Origin: Marinobacterium iners | GTDB taxonomy: Bacteria > Pseudomonadota > Gammaproteobacteria > Pseudomonadales > Balneatricaceae | Direction: 5' to 3' | Length of the DNA: 64,000 bases | Assembly (NCBI RefSeq): GCF_017310015.1 | Contig: NZ_CP022297.1 | Span: 434,001-498,000 of the forward strand | Shown: positions 60,893 through 64,000 of the stretch, piece after piece | Position numbering within the stretch: the first letter of the stretch is position 1 | How the letters are laid out: every line of letters starts with the position of its first letter | Notes under the pieces: model-generated | What the model was told of the DNA's origin: nothing | Databases searched by the model: none | What the model saw: the letters and a program-made list of their open reading frames with translations, nothing else | Translations under genes and position numbers: made by a program

Positions 60893-62941
60893 GTGGAACT
60901 GGATGCTCTGGACAACAAAGCCGCTGAGTTTTTTGAAGGCTACATCGTGCGTAAGGACCTGGTACGTACCTTTGCCCGCCAGTTTCCGGTGCCGACCTAT
61001 GTGGTCGAGTTCATGTTGGGACGCTACTGTGCCTCGACAGACCCTGACGAGATCGAGGAAGGCCTGGAGATTGTTCAGCGCCAGTTGGCATCCCGCACGG
61101 TGCGTGCCGGCGAGGAAGAGCTGTTCAAGGCCCGGGCTTACAAGAAGGGGGCTGCCAAGCTGATCGATATCGTCAGTGTCCGTTTTGTTGAAAAGGAGGG
61201 CGGTTACCTTGCATCCTTGCCCAGCCTGAACCTCAACCGAGTCCGTATTGCTGACAAAATCGTCGATGACAATGAACGCTTGCTGACAGGTGGTTTTTAC
61301 GCCGAAGTGACGCTGGAGTACGACTCTGTCATTGCCGAAGAGAAAGGCAATGCCTTCGGTATCGCCGAGCTGCGCCCAATCCAGATGTCCAAGCGTAATG
61401 TGTTGGACGTGATGGCAGAAGCCCGTAGCCACTTTGATAGCCATCAATGGCGGGATTTCCTGATCCGCTCCATCGGTCTCGAGTCCGAGGCGCTGTCTGA
61501 CCGTGCCAAAGACTCCATCCTGCTGCGTATGGTGCCCTTTGTGGAGCGCAACTATAACCTGGTTGAACTTGGCCCACGCGGTACCGGTAAGAGCCATCTG
61601 TTCCAGCAGGTATCGCCCTATGCGCACCTGATCTCGGGCGGCAAGGCGACCATTGCCAAAATGTTCGTCAACAACGCCTCTGGCCAGCGGGGTCTGGTCT
61701 GTCAGTACGATGTGGTCTGCTTCGATGAAGTCAGCGGGATCTCTTTTGATAGCAAGGAAGGGATCAACATCATGAAGGGCTACATGGAATCCGGCGAGTT
61801 CAGCCGTGGCAAGGAGAGCATCCGTGCCGATGGCTCCATGGTGTTTGTGGGTAACTTCGATGTGGATGTGGAGCATCAACAGCGAGTAGGCCATCTGTTC
61901 GGTCCATTGCCACAGGAGATGCGCGATGACACCGCCTGGATGGATCGTATCCACTGCTATCTGCCCGGTTGGGATGTACCCAAGATGAGCAAGGATCTGA
62001 CGACTGATCATTTTGGTTTGGTCAGCGATTTCTTTTCCGAGTGTATGAGCCGCCTGCGTTTCCAAAGCCGTGTGGCGGCCATGCAAAACCGTGTGCATTT
62101 AGGTGGAGCGTTGAGTGGACGTGATACCAATGCGGTAAATAAAACGGTATCGGGTCTGCTGAAATTAATGTATCCCGACGCTGATATGCCAGTATCTGAT
62201 GAGGATCTAGAGTGGGCAACACGTTTGGCGCTGGAAGTTCGTCGCCGAGTAAAAGAGCAGCAGAAGCGAGTGGGCGCTGCCGAGTTTCGTAATACTCATT
62301 TCAGTTATTTTATCGGTGATGACGGTATCGAAAAGTTCGTGGCAACACCCGAGTTGCGTGCCGATAACGAAATTGGTGATGACCCGCTTGAACCGGGTCA
62401 GATCTGGACAATCAGCGAAGGTGGCACAGACTTTGATGACAACGCTGGGCTTTATCGTATCGAAGTGAACGAAGGCCCAGGCTCCGGTGTGAAGATTCTG
62501 AATAATCCGGCACCGGCAGCATTTAAAGAATCCATGCGATATGCTGAGCAAAATCTTTATGCACGTGCGCAGCAGTTAATTGGTGATCGAGATCCACGAT
62601 CACATGAGTTTACCGTTCAGCTCCGAGCCTTTGATGCAGCTAAAAAAGGTTCCAAACTGGGTGTCGCAGCATTAATTTCCATGTGCAGCAGTATGTTGAA
62701 GAAATCCGTGAAAGGCGGCCTTATTGTGGTCGGTGAGATTAATCTGGGTGGCTCAATTGAACCGATTAGTAATGCCGTGAATATTGCAGAACTAGCAGTG
62801 GAAAAAGGCGCTAGTACCCTGTTGATGCCAGTGACAGCCAGACGACAGCTATATGACCTTTCAGATGATATGGCCACTAAAATCGACATACAGTTTTATC
62901 AGGATGCTAGGGATGCGCTGCTTAAGGCGCTGACCGAGTGA
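60893..62941 (+). CDS. brxL: BREX protein BrxL (Lon-like)
   Basis: A 682-residue last gene of the operon. The ATPase part has RGTGKSHLFQQVSPY (Walker A) and DVVCFDEVSGISFDS (Walker B). The C-terminal part resembles the Lon protease domain (LIVVGEINLGGSIEPISNAV) but I see no DGPSAG serine motif, so protease activity is doubtful. BrxL is required for phage blocking. It starts at GTG 60893 with GGAGAG upstream. Its last 800 bases are less GC-rich than the rest. Confidence 0.94.
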   Translation: MELDALDNKAAEFFEGYIVRKDLVRTFARQFPVPTYVVEFMLGRYCASTDPDEIEEGLEIVQRQLASRTVRAGEEELFKARAYKKGAAKLIDIVSVRFVEKEGGYLASLPSLNLNRVRIADKIVDDNERLLTGGFYAEVTLEYDSVIAEEKGNAFGIAELRPIQMSKRNVLDVMAEARSHFDSHQWRDFLIRSIGLESEALSDRAKDSILLRMVPFVERNYNLVELGPRGTGKSHLFQQVSPYAHLISGGKATIAKMFVNNASGQRGLVCQYDVVCFDEVSGISFDSKEGINIMKGYMESGEFSRGKESIRADGSMVFVGNFDVDVEHQQRVGHLFGPLPQEMRDDTAWMDRIHCYLPGWDVPKMSKDLTTDHFGLVSDFFSECMSRLRFQSRVAAMQNRVHLGGALSGRDTNAVNKTVSGLLKLMYPDADMPVSDEDLEWATRLALEVRRRVKEQQKRVGAAEFRNTHFSYFIGDDGIEKFVATPELRADNEIGDDPLEPGQIWTISEGGTDFDDNAGLYRIEVNEGPGSGVKILNNPAPAAFKESMRYAEQNLYARAQQLIGDRDPRSHEFTVQLRAFDAAKKGSKLGVAALISMCSSMLKKSVKGGLIVVGEINLGGSIEPISNAVNIAELAVEKGASTLLMPVTARRQLYDLSDDMATKIDIQFYQDARDALLKALTE

Positions 62942-63803
62942 TTAATCTGGTTTGAATAACATTACCATGATTAAGAGTGCTTTTGAGTGGTGTTGATGAA
63001 ATAAAAGTTCTATACACACATAACTCTGATGTTGGAGATGTTATGTGTGTATAGAATACTATTTATCTACTGCTGCCAAGAACTCTTACATTGAAAGGTC
63101 GCTTGATTGAAAATTTTTAGCAGGCGAGACTTGCAACGGTTGTGCGACACTGATATTTTCCGATTACTCATCGCCCACGGTATGCACCGTGAGCGGCAGG
63201 GGACGCTGAACTGCTTAAATACCCAGCAATATAAATTCCATTTCTGAAATTCCCTCTGTTTCGGTGTGTCCGGAGATAAGTCCGTCTGCACTGAATCAAA
63301 TCTATAGGCCTAGTCAGTACGATATCTGCACTGCACAGTATTGCACGGCAGTACCCCTGACAACGGGCCAAAATTTCTCTGGGTTCCCACCCGAAATGTA
63401 CAAATCTGAATCGTTCCACCTCCAATCTGTACAGTCACTTTGTGGCTGACGCATCAGCTTTTCGCTGTTCGCGATTGGAAAAATTGCAGTGCCTAGCGTG
63501 AAAGCATCACCCTGACCAACCCATCCCAACGGCTGCCAACACCTTTTTTTTCAGTAGCCCTTGGAAATGAGATGAGTTGTGTTGATGGGCTGTAAGCCAG
63601 GTATTACGTGCACTCCAGAAAAACAGTCGAGACTAAACCCGGACTAAACTACGGTTTTGCCTGCTACCAGGCGGGTATGTCTGAGGTGTCATCTCAGAAT
63701 TTTGGCCTTCTTACTGGTGTCTGCTGGCGTAGCAGCACCAGCCTCACCCCGCATGTGTATGGGGGATCGTTCGATATACACATTTTGATGAGGAGTAAAT
63801 GTC
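62942..63803. other. Mostly non-coding stretch after BREX
   Basis: About 860 bases without a supportable gene. It holds a 17-bp perfect inverted repeat (63008-63056), a small hairpin CACGGT-ATGC-ACCGTG (63176-63191) and short open frames without ribosome sites. It may be the border of the defence island. Confidence 0.6.
63008..63056. repeat. 17-bp perfect inverted repeat after brxL
   Basis: TTCTATACACACATAAC (63008-63024) and its exact complement (63040-63056) with a 15-base loop. It starts 67 bases past the brxL stop. No T-run follows, so it is not a textbook terminator. It could be a terminator, a recombination site or the end of a mobile unit. Confidence 0.8.
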
Positions 63804-63862
63804 GTGAGTGATTCGACGCGTTGCCGCTGCCCTGATGGGGCTCCCACTGACTGGTCTATGAC

Positions 63863-63902
63863 GGGGGACGGCAACAGTGCGCGGGTGTTTTGGCCGTCCC
63901 CC
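63863..63902. repeat. Hairpin near the right edge
   Basis: GGGGGACGGC (63863-63872) and GCCGTCCCCC (63893-63902) form a 10-bp stem with a 20-base loop, 67 bases before a likely gene start. Confidence 0.55.
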
Positions 63903-63968
63903 AGGTTTGGACCAGACACTGGGCGCACAAATCACTATTTTTCATTTTTATCATCTTTGGAGTTGGTT

Positions 63969-64000
63969 ATGGCTAGGAACAACAAGCGTCGCCGTGGGCA
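63969..64000 (+). CDS. Start of a gene cut by the window edge
   Basis: ATG 63969 follows GGAG at 6 bases and encodes MARNNKRRRG before the window ends. The same frame is open back to GTG 63804, which has AGGAG 8 bases upstream, so the start is uncertain. Too short to identify. Confidence 0.4.
   Translation, partial: MARNNKRRRG

Noticed and set aside
60878..62098. A 406-codon open frame antisense to brxL
   Set aside because: The sense strand is a clear BrxL ATPase; the antisense frame is explained by high-GC codon use.

Overview
The window looks like the chromosome of a gammaproteobacterium, probably a marine or halophilic relative of Marinobacterium, Marinobacter or Pseudomonas. The grounds are family-level: a diheme cytochrome c peroxidase with an FNR/Anr-type box, an NADP glutamate dehydrogenase, the ATP-grasp / 7TM transglutaminase / retropepsin trio, RND efflux, a globin-coupled diguanylate cyclase and a TRAP transporter. 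No rRNA or marker gene is present, so the genus is an inference.

Bases 1-13675 are ordinary backbone: cytochrome c peroxidase, glutamate dehydrogenase, an MFS exporter, the three-gene ATP-grasp operon, a two-gene RND efflux operon and a heme-globin diguanylate cyclase. A convincing cyclic-di-GMP-I riboswitch lies on the minus strand between the last two, with no gene downstream of it on its own strand.

Bases 13688 to about 30540 are a mobile island. It opens with the 3' half of a tRNA-Arg(CCU)-like sequence, integrase-site-like tandem repeats, a P4-type integrase and an AlpA-like protein. It continues with an AP2-like protein, a TraI_2/HD-type protein, a FAN1-like VRR-NUC nuclease, a DUF4236 protein, a MOBQ relaxase with its accessory protein and an RSF1010-like oriT. 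Cargo includes an exonuclease and a uracil-DNA-glycosylase-like protein next to a helix-turn-helix protein. An IS66-family insertion and an RPA-type replication initiator, probably truncated, close it. This is the architecture of an integrative mobilizable element. I found no second tRNA copy, so its right end is uncertain.

Bases 30611-42065 are a metabolic block. A LysR-controlled minus-strand cluster encodes a CaiB-type CoA-transferase, an HMG-CoA-lyase-like enzyme, a TRAP transporter, a ThDP enzyme and an aldehyde dehydrogenase. This suggests uptake and catabolism of an unidentified organic acid. A gamma carbonic anhydrase-like protein and a zinc alcohol dehydrogenase flank it. Three small membrane or hypothetical genes follow to 44275.

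Bases 44428-62941 are a complete type 1 BREX phage-defence operon, all on the plus strand: brxR, brxA, brxB, brxC, pglX, an inserted cassette, pglZ and brxL. The cassette (53750-58560) carries a DUF932 protein, an AAA ATPase plus DUF4276 (TOPRIM-like) pair, and an AAA ATPase plus HNH pair resembling Septu. Starts and stops overlap within the cassette and between its last gene and pglZ, so at least two other defence-like modules are wired into the BREX transcript. The window ends in about 1 kb of mostly non-coding DNA with a 17-bp perfect inverted repeat and the start of another gene.
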